DNA from: Hormiphora californensis
Taxonomy: Eukaryota > Ctenophora > Tentaculata > Cydippida > Pleurobrachiidae
Length of the DNA stretch: 64,000 nt
Direction: 5' to 3'
NCBI GenBank assembly: GCA_020137815.1
Contig: CM035354.1
Coordinates: 5,205,423-5,269,422, forward strand
This document shows, in pieces, positions 34,680 through 46,179 of the stretch. Made by a program: the position numbers and the translations under genes. The number at the start of each line of letters is the position of its first letter. Positions within the stretch are counted from its first letter, which is position 1. Below the pieces are notes generated by a model that was not told where the DNA came from, made no database searches, and saw only the letters and a list, made by a program, of their open reading frames with translations.

Positions 34680-37600
34680 AGGAATGAAAGAGAACTACAA
34701 GTGAAACACAAGGTGAGATAGATGAAGGTGTGGAGGTAATTGGGACTCATCGACACTCATAGCTGTGCTGATCTCTGTTACAATCTCTCACACCATCATT
34801 TTCACAGCAAATAGTATTTTCCCGACTATTACAAGCAGGGCTGGTGAGGTGTTATATTGGAGCGGATAAATATTAACTTTTCAAGGCAATGTGTGGGCGG
34901 TTAATCGAATTACTAAACGTGGTAGAACCGGCTGGGTGCAACTCCTGTCTTTACCACACAACATTGAACTTTCCCTCTCTCTCCATTGCTTCGCACTTTA
35001 TCTCTCACTTTTCACTGCGAGCCGGCGAGTATTTTCAGTCAATTATATTGCAAAAAAACATCTGCAAAAATGCCTCAGTAGATTGCGTTGGACAGGACAT
35101 TATAAAAACACAATTGTATGGGTCATCTGCTTCCTCAAAACTTCTGAGAGTCTTGTGGAGGGTTTGGTTGGTGAGCTAATGTGCGAATAATAGGTACCGT
35201 GTTTTCAGCCGCAAACAAGGGTTGTAATTAGCAACATACACACACACAATGCACACCTTGGCTCTATGAAACTGTGAAGTGAGCCAAGTGGGTAAACAGT
35301 GCCCTGGAGAGGAAATAATAAAAGGAATATAGCATATCAATTGTAGAGAGGAGAGATAGGTGAGATGGCGGTGAGAGGCGAGAGATAGAGAGAGATAGAG
35401 TGAGAGAGCGAGAGATAGAGAGAGATAGAGTGAGAGAGTGAGAGAGGGGGATGAGGAGAGAGGGAAACAACGAAAGAGAGGAAGAGATGGATATATAGGG
35501 AGCAAACAAATCACGCAACAATTCAACCATATATCGATAGCAGCCATTTCTATAGACCCCTTGCTATCATGAGCGTTACACAAATGATGCTACACACGAT
35601 CATGATGCCGCCATGGACGAAGGAAGATAAACAGGATGGGGGACCACACCGGGTATTTGATGAGGGGGGGTTGCACAATATACCCCCCTCCCCTCGACAA
35701 GCTGCAGGGACCGGGATATATATTAGCATAGAACGTGACACCAACTATGGAGGTATGTGGGCGGTGGCGGTTGCAAATTTACACGTCATCCACAGGAGTA
35801 ATGAGTAATTAGAGCCATTGTCAATATCATTAGACAGCCTTAGTGCCCGAGGTACGCGATCATCGTCTTCCTCTCTATAATACTGGAGCTTGTATCGACC
35901 ATCTCTGTACTTCCTCTCTCTCTCCCTCCCTCGCTCTCCTGTTCTCTCTATCTATCAAATGATTGTCTTTGACTGTCTATCTTTATCTTGCTCTCTCGTT
36001 CCCTCTCCCCTCTCTCCCCTCTCTCCTTCTACTGAATTGCCTCAAACACTTCGTAGTAGCTGATATCAGTCAATTGACTCCATTATATCTATTCGAACAC
36101 CATGATACTCTCTCTTTTTTCTGCTTCCCTACGGCAAACTCGCATATCTCTCTCCGTTTTCTCTATTACTTCTTCCCATCTCCTTCCAGCGTAGTACGTT
36201 GTGCCATACAAACACAGGCAAAAAGAAAAGGGAAAGGGTGCCTATCACCACCTTCCCAGCAACTGCAGGGAGAGTGTACCATCTCACACCTGGTGATAGG
36301 GTAGAGAGAGAGGGAAGATAGAGAGATAGAGAGGGGGAGATGGAGAGAGTGAAGATGGAGATAGAGATATATGGAGAGAGAGAGATGGATATAAATAGAG
36401 ATAGTTAGAGAGATAGTTAGAGAGAGAGAGGTCTTGATTCCTGTGCAGGATTGGATTCTCTCTCTTCCTCTCAATTCCCCAGGGAGTGATTTTAAACTTG
36501 TCACGACCGCGGTTGTAGCTCCTCTTCAGACTATTATACAACTTCACATGAACAGAATATCGCGAGAGAAGAAGAAAAAACTTACAGAGTTATTAGAGCG
36601 ATACAAAATACAGTTTACAAGTAATAGTAATACTAAAAGCCCAATGTAAAATGTTAAAGACCAATGTTAAATGATGCGAAGACATTCAACTTGAAAGACA
36701 ATGATCAATTCTCTGTAATACAAAAGAAGAGAGGTAGATTTTATCAGGTGAACCCGCAAAAGATAACAAGCAATATCACGATAGAGCGATGCTTGCAGTG
36801 TGCGTGGATGTGAGAGAGAGAGAGGGGGAGGACTGAGGAGAGAGGAGTCCTATATAACAGTAAGAGAGTTCTTAAAGACAGTGCATGTGTGCGTGTGTTG
36901 TCTTGGTGTGTGTGTAAACTGCACAGATCTCTCTCTAATGATACGCATACCGATATACACATGACGCTTATATCGTACGACAGCAGCTGATACGTACGAC
37001 AACAGCTGATACATTTCCCTAAACACACCAGCACCAACTCCCTAGACACAGCTTTGTGTGTTTAGATATACAGCTGTTGGTGATGTTTGACAATGAACCG
37101 CAGCCAATACCCACATAGCAACTGGACATAGACAAATAAACAATCGCCGACGGGGACAAAAACATTGCAAAGAAATTAGAAAATGATGGTAGTCACAAGA
37201 AAATAATGACAAAGATAGAGAGATAGACTCGGACAAAATAGAGATGTGGGTAAATCTACACTCACTATCGATGGGAAACAATGCATCAAGATATAAGCCC
37301 ATCGTCCTGTGAGGATGTTAACCCCTAATATAATACCCCTAGCTCTGTTTATTCACTTTGTTTTCGTCTCGCTCATTTTTCACATCTCTCCCCTCTCTCT
37401 CTCTCCCTTTGTCATCTTTTTCTACCATCTAAACCAAGCAAAACTTGGGCACGTCTCGCCCCTCTGTGTTCTCGCTCCCCCTACGGAGGGGCCGCTGACG
37501 GCTGAGCGGCTAAAAAGCAAAACCAACGTCGTAATGCGTGTCAAGGCGTTACGCTTGAGACATCATACATAGCAAATATGTAACAATGAATATTAAACAA

Positions 37601-37867
37601 GAACTAGTAACAAGCCAACAAAGTAGGAAGAGCCGAGTAAACGAGAGATGCTCTCTCTCTCCCTCTCTCTACTTCTTTCCTGCTCACTGACGCATACATA
37701 CGCGAGAGAAGAGAGAGAAGGGAGAAAGACAAGAAAAGAGAGAGACGTTAGTACGGTAAGCACCCTCCTAGAGCCGGAAACAACTGACCAATAAGCTCAT
37801 AGAACAAATTGCACGGTGTAATGATTTGATTAAATGGTTTCTATAGTGAACGCTTAGCAGCCAGTCC

Positions 37868-37877
37868 TGGAGAGAGA

Positions 37878-37917
<40 letters not shown>

Positions 37918-37928
37918 GATAGAGAGAA
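37868..37928. repeat. (GA)n microsatellite
   Basis: About 60 bp of GA units with GATA interruptions. Confidence 0.9.
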
Positions 37929-39135
37929 ACGAAGAATGAGTAAATGACAGAAAGATAGAGAAAGTGAGGAAGAGAGAGCTAGAAAAGTGAGAGGAATGAA
38001 GGGAGGAGAAAGCGCTTCGGTGAGAAAAACAGAGGGAGTAAGAAAGAATTGGTGGAGACAAGTAGCAGGAGGTGAAAACCTGGCATTGATTAAAATGAAC
38101 GCAGGCGACAACATGCACATTGCACTACAGCAGCAACTTTACCTCTTGACCAGTAATTTGTGGCCTAACACTATCACTCATTTTCTCTGTCCCTGTCTCT
38201 ATCTATATATCTCTTTCTTCCTTCATCCTCTTTGCCCGTTCCATATCTCTATCCCCCAATTTAGCAGTCTCTACTCTCTACATACATATCATAAATTAGA
38301 GTGACCACCGGCTTGTAGGCTAAATGTGCTCACTTAGCAATCAGAAAAGGATAAAACTCAGAATAAGTTCTGTCATCGAATAGCTGTCAGCAAGTCCGTG
38401 ATGTGGGAAACTATCTCACTTGTTCTCTCCACTTTCTCTCACTACACACCTCCAGACACATAACACACCTGTCTCTCACTTTATAAAGTTTAAAGCATCG
38501 ACATCTATCTCCACCTATCGATTTTCTCTCTCTCACCCTCCCTCTCTCTCTCTCTCTCTATCTCTCTTATGGTACCATTCCCTCACTCTCTCTAAACATG
38601 TGAAATGTAATTATTAGGAACCATAGCTCGGAAAGCTGTTGTTAATGCAGTGTGGCTACCGTTTAAATTCGTAACACCGTGCTTGTCAGAGAAAATTTCA
38701 CAAGCAAGAAAGGACGAATAAAAGATACGATAAAAAATCATGATACAATGAGAACGGCAGTGATGACGAAGTTTGGGGGCGTTAGTATAGAAGCTTAGTC
38801 GAACTGATGGTCGTACAACGATTACTGCATGTTGGAAGTTGAGAGAATGTACGATATGATTGAGAAAGAGGCCCAGTGTTAGTAACTTCAGAGAAAAGTT
38901 CACAGCATGAGAGGTGTAAAAGTGTTACGAGTAACATAACGTAGACATTTGAGAGAGAGAGTTAATCAGATAACCAGATAGAGGAGATCAGTACAAACTT
39001 AGAGTAGGCACGATTGAAGAGAGTCGGAAAAGGAAAGCAAGTGAAAGTGGAGAGTAAGAACATAAGATGAGAAGACAGAGCATGAAGAATGAGAAGATGA
39101 GAAGCAATGAGAGAAGAGAGGCGAGAGAGAAGACG

Positions 39136-39223
39136 AGAAGTAGACGAGAGAGAGAGAGAGAGAGCGAGAGAGATGAGAGAGATAGAGAAAGATAGAGAGA
39201 TAGAGAGAGAGAGAGAGACAGAC

Positions 39224-39281
<58 letters not shown>

Positions 39282-39320
39282 CAGAGAGAGAGAGAGAGGA
39301 GAGAGAGTAGAGAGAGAGAG

Positions 39321-39366
<46 letters not shown>
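39136..39366. repeat. (GA)n tract, interrupted
   Basis: About 230 bp of GA units broken by AT, CA and GG steps; a (CT)n tract follows at about 39528-39617. Confidence 0.95.
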
Positions 39367-39368
<2 letters not shown>

Positions 39369-39528
39369 CACATGGAGTGGATAGGGCGGTCCTTCATCCG
39401 TCGTCAGACTAACCAGCTCTCAAACACACACACAGAGGTCTCTAGTAGAGGGAGGGACACACTGACACGCAAACAGACGCATATGCTTTATTGTACTGTT
39501 TACATCGGGATGATTGTATTGACTGGCT

Positions 39529-39603
<75 letters not shown>

Positions 39604-41226
39604 CCTCTCTCGCTCTCAATTCTAACTATATCTTACTCTATAACTATCTTTCTGTTCAGCAACTCTCACCTTCTCTCTTATCTCCAATAATCTCTCAGCT
39701 TGTTCAACTCAATATATCTTCGTTCTGCACACGTCACATTATTATAATGAAGCGGAAAATCAAGAACATTATATTCATCGAAGCAGTTACTTATCATCTA
39801 CTAATATATTTGAAAAAACTTCAGACAAGGAGAAGACGCTTAATTATGTTAAATATGCGAGCATGGATTCAATCATGATGCGTTTGATTAAAGAGAAACA
39901 GCGACAACTAAGAATAGCCGGATATAACTCGAGAGTCGCGAGGCGCATTATAATTGACATTTGACGATGCGAGGAATCCATAAATTGAAAGGAAATTAGT
40001 GTGGCTCGTAGAATATCAGCTGTAGCCAGCCACAAACGTGGAACAAACAACTAACTGAATGGAAGCCAATTTCCGAGTAAATAAAGCTGAAGTGATACCT
40101 AGCCAATAAAATGTGATATATTTGGACTGAAATCATACACTGGTATGACTCCGTTAGTTTTTTAATGTAGCGATAATTAAAATTCTACCATCAGAAGCAT
40201 TACCGAATATATCTCTGTAATAAAAATATGACTTTTCATTTATCAAAACTTTCAGGTGCCTGACACTTGTTCAACTGGAAACTGGAAACAACTCCAAAAA
40301 ACATCAACATTTCATACGGAACTTTGGGGCCTGGGGGAGTGTCTTATTACAACTTTGGCACTGGTCTGCAGAAGTTATCTTTACATTCGCTTTACAGTGC
40401 TGCATACGGTAACGCAAAATACAGTAAGGAGAGGCGCACGGTGCATAACGCGCGGCAAAAAGTTCATGTGTCAGCACTTACTAGCGCCCTGATTGGTCAC
40501 GGTTGCGCATCGTCTTACTGTATCTTCGTTTTCCATTACCGTTTTCCCACTACAAGCGACCGTGATAGAAGGAGATTTCTCAGGAAGTCAAAAGCCAACT
40601 TTCCTCGTGAGGATCCTAATATTATTATTTGGAAAAATAGGATGATAGCCGACAAATAGAGGTATTGCGTAATTTGGTAGGCTTAGCAAACTGAATAGAA
40701 AGACTGTGACCTTTTGTGAAATCTGCAGTTCTCAGTAGAGATAGCATTCGTCATTGTAAACGGCATGATGGAAGTGGGCTACAGCTCGGGAGTGGCCCAT
40801 TGAGTAGCCCACTGAGTAGCCCATTCTGGACTTCATCAATTATTATGTCAACTATTTAGGAATGGAACCGAAAGGGAGGATACCAAAAGCTGCACCTGCC
40901 ACTCAAATCACTGAGGAGACCTACTCAAATATTCACGTGCTTATTTAGCTCTTAAATTTCAGACTGAACAATAGCGAAAACATACACCTACTACGGCCTT
41001 TTTCAAGATCCGAATACCAATTGAGTATTGACAATTATATCTATTCAGCAACTTACAAATGTCAAATAATGTATCTCTTGACTATTCTTGCGTATCATGA
41101 TGGATAATAGTTCATGTGTTGATTGACAATAGTATCCAGCGAGTCTAACTTGTCCAATCAACACATGTTCAACTATTAACGGCAAGATCTATCGCTTGGT
41201 ACCATTTTCATCTGTGTAGGTGACAT

Positions 41227-42032
41227 AAATACAAGCTTTTTTGAGGTTTACATTCATTTTGGGCGAAAATTTAACCTCCTGATACACTTCGTGCGCAGCT
41301 ACCCTATCCAAAATTTTGGAGGGGGGCCGGCTGAAGTTTTTGAAGTTTTTGAAGTCAACTTCAAAAACTTCAAAGAGAAACTTAGGGTGGAAAACTTCAA
41401 AAACTTCAAAAACTCATATCTCCTAAACCGTTGGAGATAGGCCCTATGTTGCTTCATAACTCTTATATAAACTCGAGGCCGCTGATGATTTTGGTGTCCA
41501 TATTTTTTTCACGACTCCCTTAATAAAAAATTTGCATTTTGTGAAACTGGCAAAAAGGGTGTGGCCCCAAAAAAAATTTTGAAAATTTACCTCATAATTT
41601 TTTAACACTTTCTTAGCATTTTCTAGGCAACGTTTTGAGTTATAGAATGAAAATGAAATCTGTTTTTACAAAAAATTTAAATTTTTTACACCAAATTGTG
41701 CTATGGATTTCATGGCTAGGAATCATTGTAAATATCCTAATTTGTGGTAGAAAAAGGGCAGACAAGGACGGATAACTTTGCTACAATATGTATTAAGTAT
41801 GAAACTAACCTAAACAAGTGTAATAATAGCCACTGATAGCATATAAAAGTAGTTTAGACTTTTTGAAGTTTTTGAAGTTTTTGAAGTCAACTTCAAAAAC
41901 TTCAAAAACTCAAAAAGTAGGGTGGAAAACTTCAAACTTCAAAAACTTCAGCCGGCCCCCCCCCCCCCCCCCAAAATTTTCCTACCTCCGAGTTACATCA
42001 CATATGTAAACCTCAGAAAAGTGTATTTTTTT
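41227..42032. mobile_element. Fold-back element with internal GAAGTTTTT repeats
   Basis: TGAGGTTTACA (from about 41242) is inverted at about 42005-42015 (TGTAAACCTCA). Inside each end is CCGGCTGAAG next to a G or C run, then tandem GAAGTTTTT units that are themselves inverted (GAAGTCAACTTC centres near 41357 and 41887). No coding capacity. Exact ends and target duplication are uncertain. Confidence 0.7.
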
Positions 42033-42927
42033 ACCCTCGGACCCCCCCTCTGGCCTTAATTTCCCAACCTATTATTCTACGGGTAACGGGGCCGTTTTTA
42101 CTGCCCTCACACGGTCAGAATTACTGCACTTTTCTAGACTGAATTACACATTGGTCATTGATAGCACCTCCACCTGTAAAGTCGGATTTTTGAAACTTTC
42201 CGCCTACCCTTTGCCAAGCTAGACTGCCTTTCGCGAGCCCCGCACGAGACTTCCTTTACAAATGTAAAGGGATTATTATTTATTTATTTATTTAATCTGA
42301 TTCAATATATTAATCAATAACAATTGTATACATATTGACACTCCTTTTAGTGAGTAATTAAACGGTTGTCCGGTAAAAAGTCCATGTTATGCTGATGCCG
42401 ATTTAAAAGTCCAAGAGGTAATTATATATAGATTAGGTACTGTAATAATAAATAGTAAGTTGATAGATAGATAGTTAAAAAGGCGTAGATACTTAGATGA
42501 TTAACTAGGGGGGGGGTAACTAGGGGTAGGGAAGATGCAGAACAGCTAAATATAGCATAGTATAATAAATTAGTATAGTCGCTGAGTCAAATTAAGCTGT
42601 ACAGTTAAAACAGATTTTAAAATAAATAGAAAAATAGAAATTACCCTCACATACATGCTCATACCCAAAAGTATACACTACACACACACATACACACACA
42701 CACAGACACACAAAAAACACACTCACACAAACAAGCATGTCCGTAAAAAACACAGACACAGAGTCACACATGACACAGGAATAGTAATAAGTTAATTAAG
42801 ATAGGATATTATTATAAATAGTATTAATGATTTAAATAAGCAGTGAAGTGTGCTTGGCCAGCGGGTTGTAAAACTATGTTATTTTAAGTGGAAGATAGGC
42901 TAATTAAGTAATTAGGTGAGGTTAAGT

Positions 42928-45900
42928 TTAACTGGTAAGGAGCTCATCATTAAAAGTGGAGTTTTCTGTGACCTCATAAACAAGCTTTCTAAACTTATGC
43001 TTAAGGTTTCTATCTCTAGAAAAGATAAGTGCTAGGTGGAAGTTGCCAGTGCAAACCGAGACCACACGACACTGGTCCCTAAGAGCCGATACCGCCCCGA
43101 CAGCTGGACATTGGAAGAGCTTGTGGAAGGGTGAGTCGTGGTGCATGCCGCATTCCAGGCAGTAAGGTTCCTCTACGTTCCTGTCAATTCGTTGATAGCT
43201 GCCGACAAAGTTTTGAAATCTTAAGCTATGCCCGTGGATGTAGTCCATAGTCAACGAAGAGTGCCTTCTGTCCATACTCCTATTGGTAAGAGGGGCTATC
43301 GAAACCGCTTCAGTATCCACAATAGATCGTAGCTCTTCAACCGTCGTAGTAGGAGAGTCGTCAGCAGAGATGTTCGTGATGTTAGCCTTGACGTGATCGT
43401 CCCACAATTTGTGCGTGAACATGTCCATAGTGTCCCGGGAATAGAGAAACTCTTCCGACTCATATGACAGTAGATCGCATGATCGAATAAATGATCGTCT
43501 CCGTCCCGTTTGAGATTCAGCTCTCTGTGCAGTGTTCCAATGGAGATACCTTTTAGTTTCCACAATATGTCCATAGAACGGGTGGCTTGCCTCATGCTCA
43601 ATTTGGAGCAATTTAGCAGTCATGGTGTCTCCCGCTGTAAGACCTTTTAGGACAAACTTCGTTGTGAGTACTGTCAAAATAATTGGTAGAGGTGGTATAC
43701 CAATAAGAAGGTCAGCTAGTGTTTTCGAGATGTGAAATTGGCTTCCAATAATCTTCAGTTTAGCCCTTGCAATTAGATCGTTAAAACTGTCCAATCTGTT
43801 ACGAAGCCATAGAGGTGCTCCGTATAGAAGTTTGGTAAGGATCACCATTCGGAACAGGAGCGAGAGGCCGTCTGTGTCGAGAATGATTCCCAGCACCTTG
43901 CTAGAGTCCGTGTAGAGAATTTCTCTGGGTCCAAGGTACATAGGTTGTGGGGTGGATGATAATTCTTGATTCCTTGGGTGGATCACGAGAATCTCAGTTT
44001 TCCCTCTGTCGCAATTGATGACCAATCTCCATAGACGGCACCATTTCTGGATGTAATTGAGCACGCAGGACAGAGCTGTTTCACATTGAAGTTGATCTCC
44101 GGTTATTACAACCGTGCCATCATCAGCGAACTTAAACGTTTCGCATCTTTCTCGGGCGTCCTCGGGTATATTCTTCGTTTGTAAGAGATCCGAAACGTAT
44201 ATGATGAATAGCACAGGGGAAATGACTGCCCCCTGCGGTAGCCCGATAAGAGTGCAGTTCCTGGGAGAACCAATTTTACCGTTTATCTTCAGCTTCACTT
44301 TTCGTGATGACAAGAAACAGTTTACCAGACGTAGGATGTTCCCCTTTATTCCAGCTTTATAGAGTTTGTAAATTAGGCAGGGGATGGGGACGCTGTCGAA
44401 AGCCTTTTCGAAATCCAAGAGAAGTAAAAAGGCAGTTGCTTTTCTCCGTCTGTTCTCGTGCAGTGTAGCCAGGAGACGGTATAAGTACCGTGTTGTGTTT
44501 CGTATGGGAAGAAAACCTTCTTGCTCGTCTTCCAAGATGTTTTCCTCGTAACAATGAGCCCTGATCCTCTTATCCATAACTCGCTCAAACATTTTACCAG
44601 CATAGCTTCCAATTGAGATCGGGCGAAAAGATCCAGGTTTAAGGTAAGATGATTTTCCTTGTTTCTTGATAAACGATACTATGGCTGTTTTCCATGGCCA
44701 AACCGAGGTAACGAGGCAGTTTGTGAAAAGTTTTGCCAAGAACATCCTTGCTAAAGGGCCAAGGTGTTTCAATGTCACGGGGTGTACTCCATCTCCATCT
44801 GTAGATTTGCTTCCACTGCCCTGTACCGATATGGCCGCCATGATTTCCTCTGGTTGAACCTGTTTATTTAACTCGCTCTCTACCTCCTCATCCTCTCGTA
44901 GAAAAGAATCCACTTCCTCTTGTATGAATTCATAGTGTTGCTCGTCAAATTGATGATTCCTCAAATGTTTTCCACCGAAGAACGTGTCGAACAGGATTTG
45001 CTCCTTCTCCCTAGGATCGTGCCGTAAAACTCCGTCGTCATCCAAACATCCAATAAAGTTTTCATCAGGTGTGAGAAATATTGATCGATACCGCTTCCAG
45101 AATATGTTAGTCTCAGTAACGTTCAGACCACTCAGTCTATCGTGGATCCATTTGTTTTTCCCCTCGATAAGGCTCTCCTTGAACAGTAGTTTAGCCTCTT
45201 CAACAGCAAGTCTGTTAATCCAAGTTCTTCGGTAACGGTATTTTTCCTGAGCATGTTGTAGATTTTTCGATAGTACGGTCAACTCGGGTGTCCAGTAGGG
45301 CTTGCTGTGCCGGCACACTGTTTTCAGAGGGATGTATAGGTCTGAGGCTTCTTTCATGAAACTTAAAAGCTGTCGAAACATTTCATTTGGATCTTGTGAA
45401 TCACAGCTTTGTAGGCAGCATTCGACGTGAAATTTCCACTTTTTCCAATCTGCGTCCTGGTAATTGTAGACCTGTGTCCTCCGGTTACTCGCTCTAATAT
45501 TCCCGATTGATGATAGGACCGGAACATGTCCTCTTGCCGGTGCTCCTGTAAAAAGGCATAAGCCGTCCTCTTCATCAGTCCACGGACCATCGATCGCTAG
45601 CCCTGCTCCCCCGAACCGCAGTCCCAGATCAATAACACTCCCTCCATTAACACAGATAAAAGTGTTAGAAAGTGGGGAGAGAATATCTGCTCCATACTGG
45701 TTACAGAAAGAATCGAGTAGGTGTCCACTTTGATTGTATACCTTATCACCCCATGGAATTCCTCTTGCGTTAAAGTCTCCAAGAACATGAAATACCGGCA
45801 CTCCGTTTCGTTTGCAGAATTCCCAGGCTTCCTGTATAGACTTCAACAGAACCGACAAGTTATTGTCGGGACTGCTATACACAGATGCAAACATCATAGG

Positions 45901-46179
45901 TCGCCCAAGCACAGTCGCTATAGCAAAGATAGCTGCAACATGAGTTTTCTCCAAACTCGTAATTCGATGAGGATGAAGGCTAGTAGCGATTGACAGTGAG
46001 ACTCCTCTATCCGCGTCTATTCCAAAGGTGAGCATATTCGTAAAAGCAGTCATTGCCGGAACGCAGCCAGTTTCCTGTAGTGCGAGTACCGACAATCTCC
46101 TATCGGCACTATAGTGGTCTAAAGCAATAAGAGATTGCTTAGAGAGACCAGAAATGTTAATCTGTCCGAGACTAAACAT
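42928..46179 (-). CDS. LINE ORF2: AP-type endonuclease and reverse transcriptase
   Basis: 1083 residues from the ATG at 46179; an upstream in-frame extension to 46257 lies inside ORF1 and is probably not used. The enzyme nicks target DNA and primes reverse transcription there. Endonuclease motifs: LALQETG near residue 32 and LGDFNARGIPWGD near 135; the usual SDH is GHV here. RT motifs: FRPISIG, QEGFLPIRNTTRY, LLLDFEKAFDSVP, GLPQGAVISPVLF, FKFADDGTVVI near 683. A C-terminal CLECGMHHDSPFHKLFQCP is the zinc-knuckle-like motif of many LINEs. There is no RNase H domain. Jockey/CR1-like placement is plausible but not proved. The ATG overlaps the ORF1 stop (ATGTTTAG), suggesting reinitiation. Confidence 0.92.
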   Translation of the reverse strand: MFSLGQINISGLSKQSLIALDHYSADRRLSVLALQETGCVPAMTAFTNMLTFGIDADRGVSLSIATSLHPHRITSLEKTHVAAIFAIATVLGRPMMFASVYSSPDNNLSVLLKSIQEAWEFCKRNGVPVFHVLGDFNARGIPWGDKVYNQSGHLLDSFCNQYGADILSPLSNTFICVNGGSVIDLGLRFGGAGLAIDGPWTDEEDGLCLFTGAPARGHVPVLSSIGNIRASNRRTQVYNYQDADWKKWKFHVECCLQSCDSQDPNEMFRQLLSFMKEASDLYIPLKTVCRHSKPYWTPELTVLSKNLQHAQEKYRYRRTWINRLAVEEAKLLFKESLIEGKNKWIHDRLSGLNVTETNIFWKRYRSIFLTPDENFIGCLDDDGVLRHDPREKEQILFDTFFGGKHLRNHQFDEQHYEFIQEEVDSFLREDEEVESELNKQVQPEEIMAAISVQGSGSKSTDGDGVHPVTLKHLGPLARMFLAKLFTNCLVTSVWPWKTAIVSFIKKQGKSSYLKPGSFRPISIGSYAGKMFERVMDKRIRAHCYEENILEDEQEGFLPIRNTTRYLYRLLATLHENRRRKATAFLLLLDFEKAFDSVPIPCLIYKLYKAGIKGNILRLVNCFLSSRKVKLKINGKIGSPRNCTLIGLPQGAVISPVLFIIYVSDLLQTKNIPEDARERCETFKFADDGTVVITGDQLQCETALSCVLNYIQKWCRLWRLVINCDRGKTEILVIHPRNQELSSTPQPMYLGPREILYTDSSKVLGIILDTDGLSLLFRMVILTKLLYGAPLWLRNRLDSFNDLIARAKLKIIGSQFHISKTLADLLIGIPPLPIILTVLTTKFVLKGLTAGDTMTAKLLQIEHEASHPFYGHIVETKRYLHWNTAQRAESQTGRRRSFIRSCDLLSYESEEFLYSRDTMDMFTHKLWDDHVKANITNISADDSPTTTVEELRSIVDTEAVSIAPLTNRSMDRRHSSLTMDYIHGHSLRFQNFVGSYQRIDRNVEEPYCLECGMHHDSPFHKLFQCPAVGAVSALRDQCRVVSVCTGNFHLALIFSRDRNLKHKFRKLVYEVTENSTFNDELLTS

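Larger units (their letters stand above)
30543..41226. other. Gene-poor region rich in (AG)n/(CT)n
   Basis: Upstream of the exchanger. No open frame has convincing protein composition; nearly all are translations of AG/CT runs. The segment near 40256-40659 has an acceptor-like TTTCAG and a mixed-composition frame, but no partner exon was found. Confidence 0.5.

Noticed and set aside
40256-40659. 130-residue ORF after an acceptor-like TTTCAG
   Set aside because: Mixed composition, but no donor, partner exon or family was found; it could be a chance frame.
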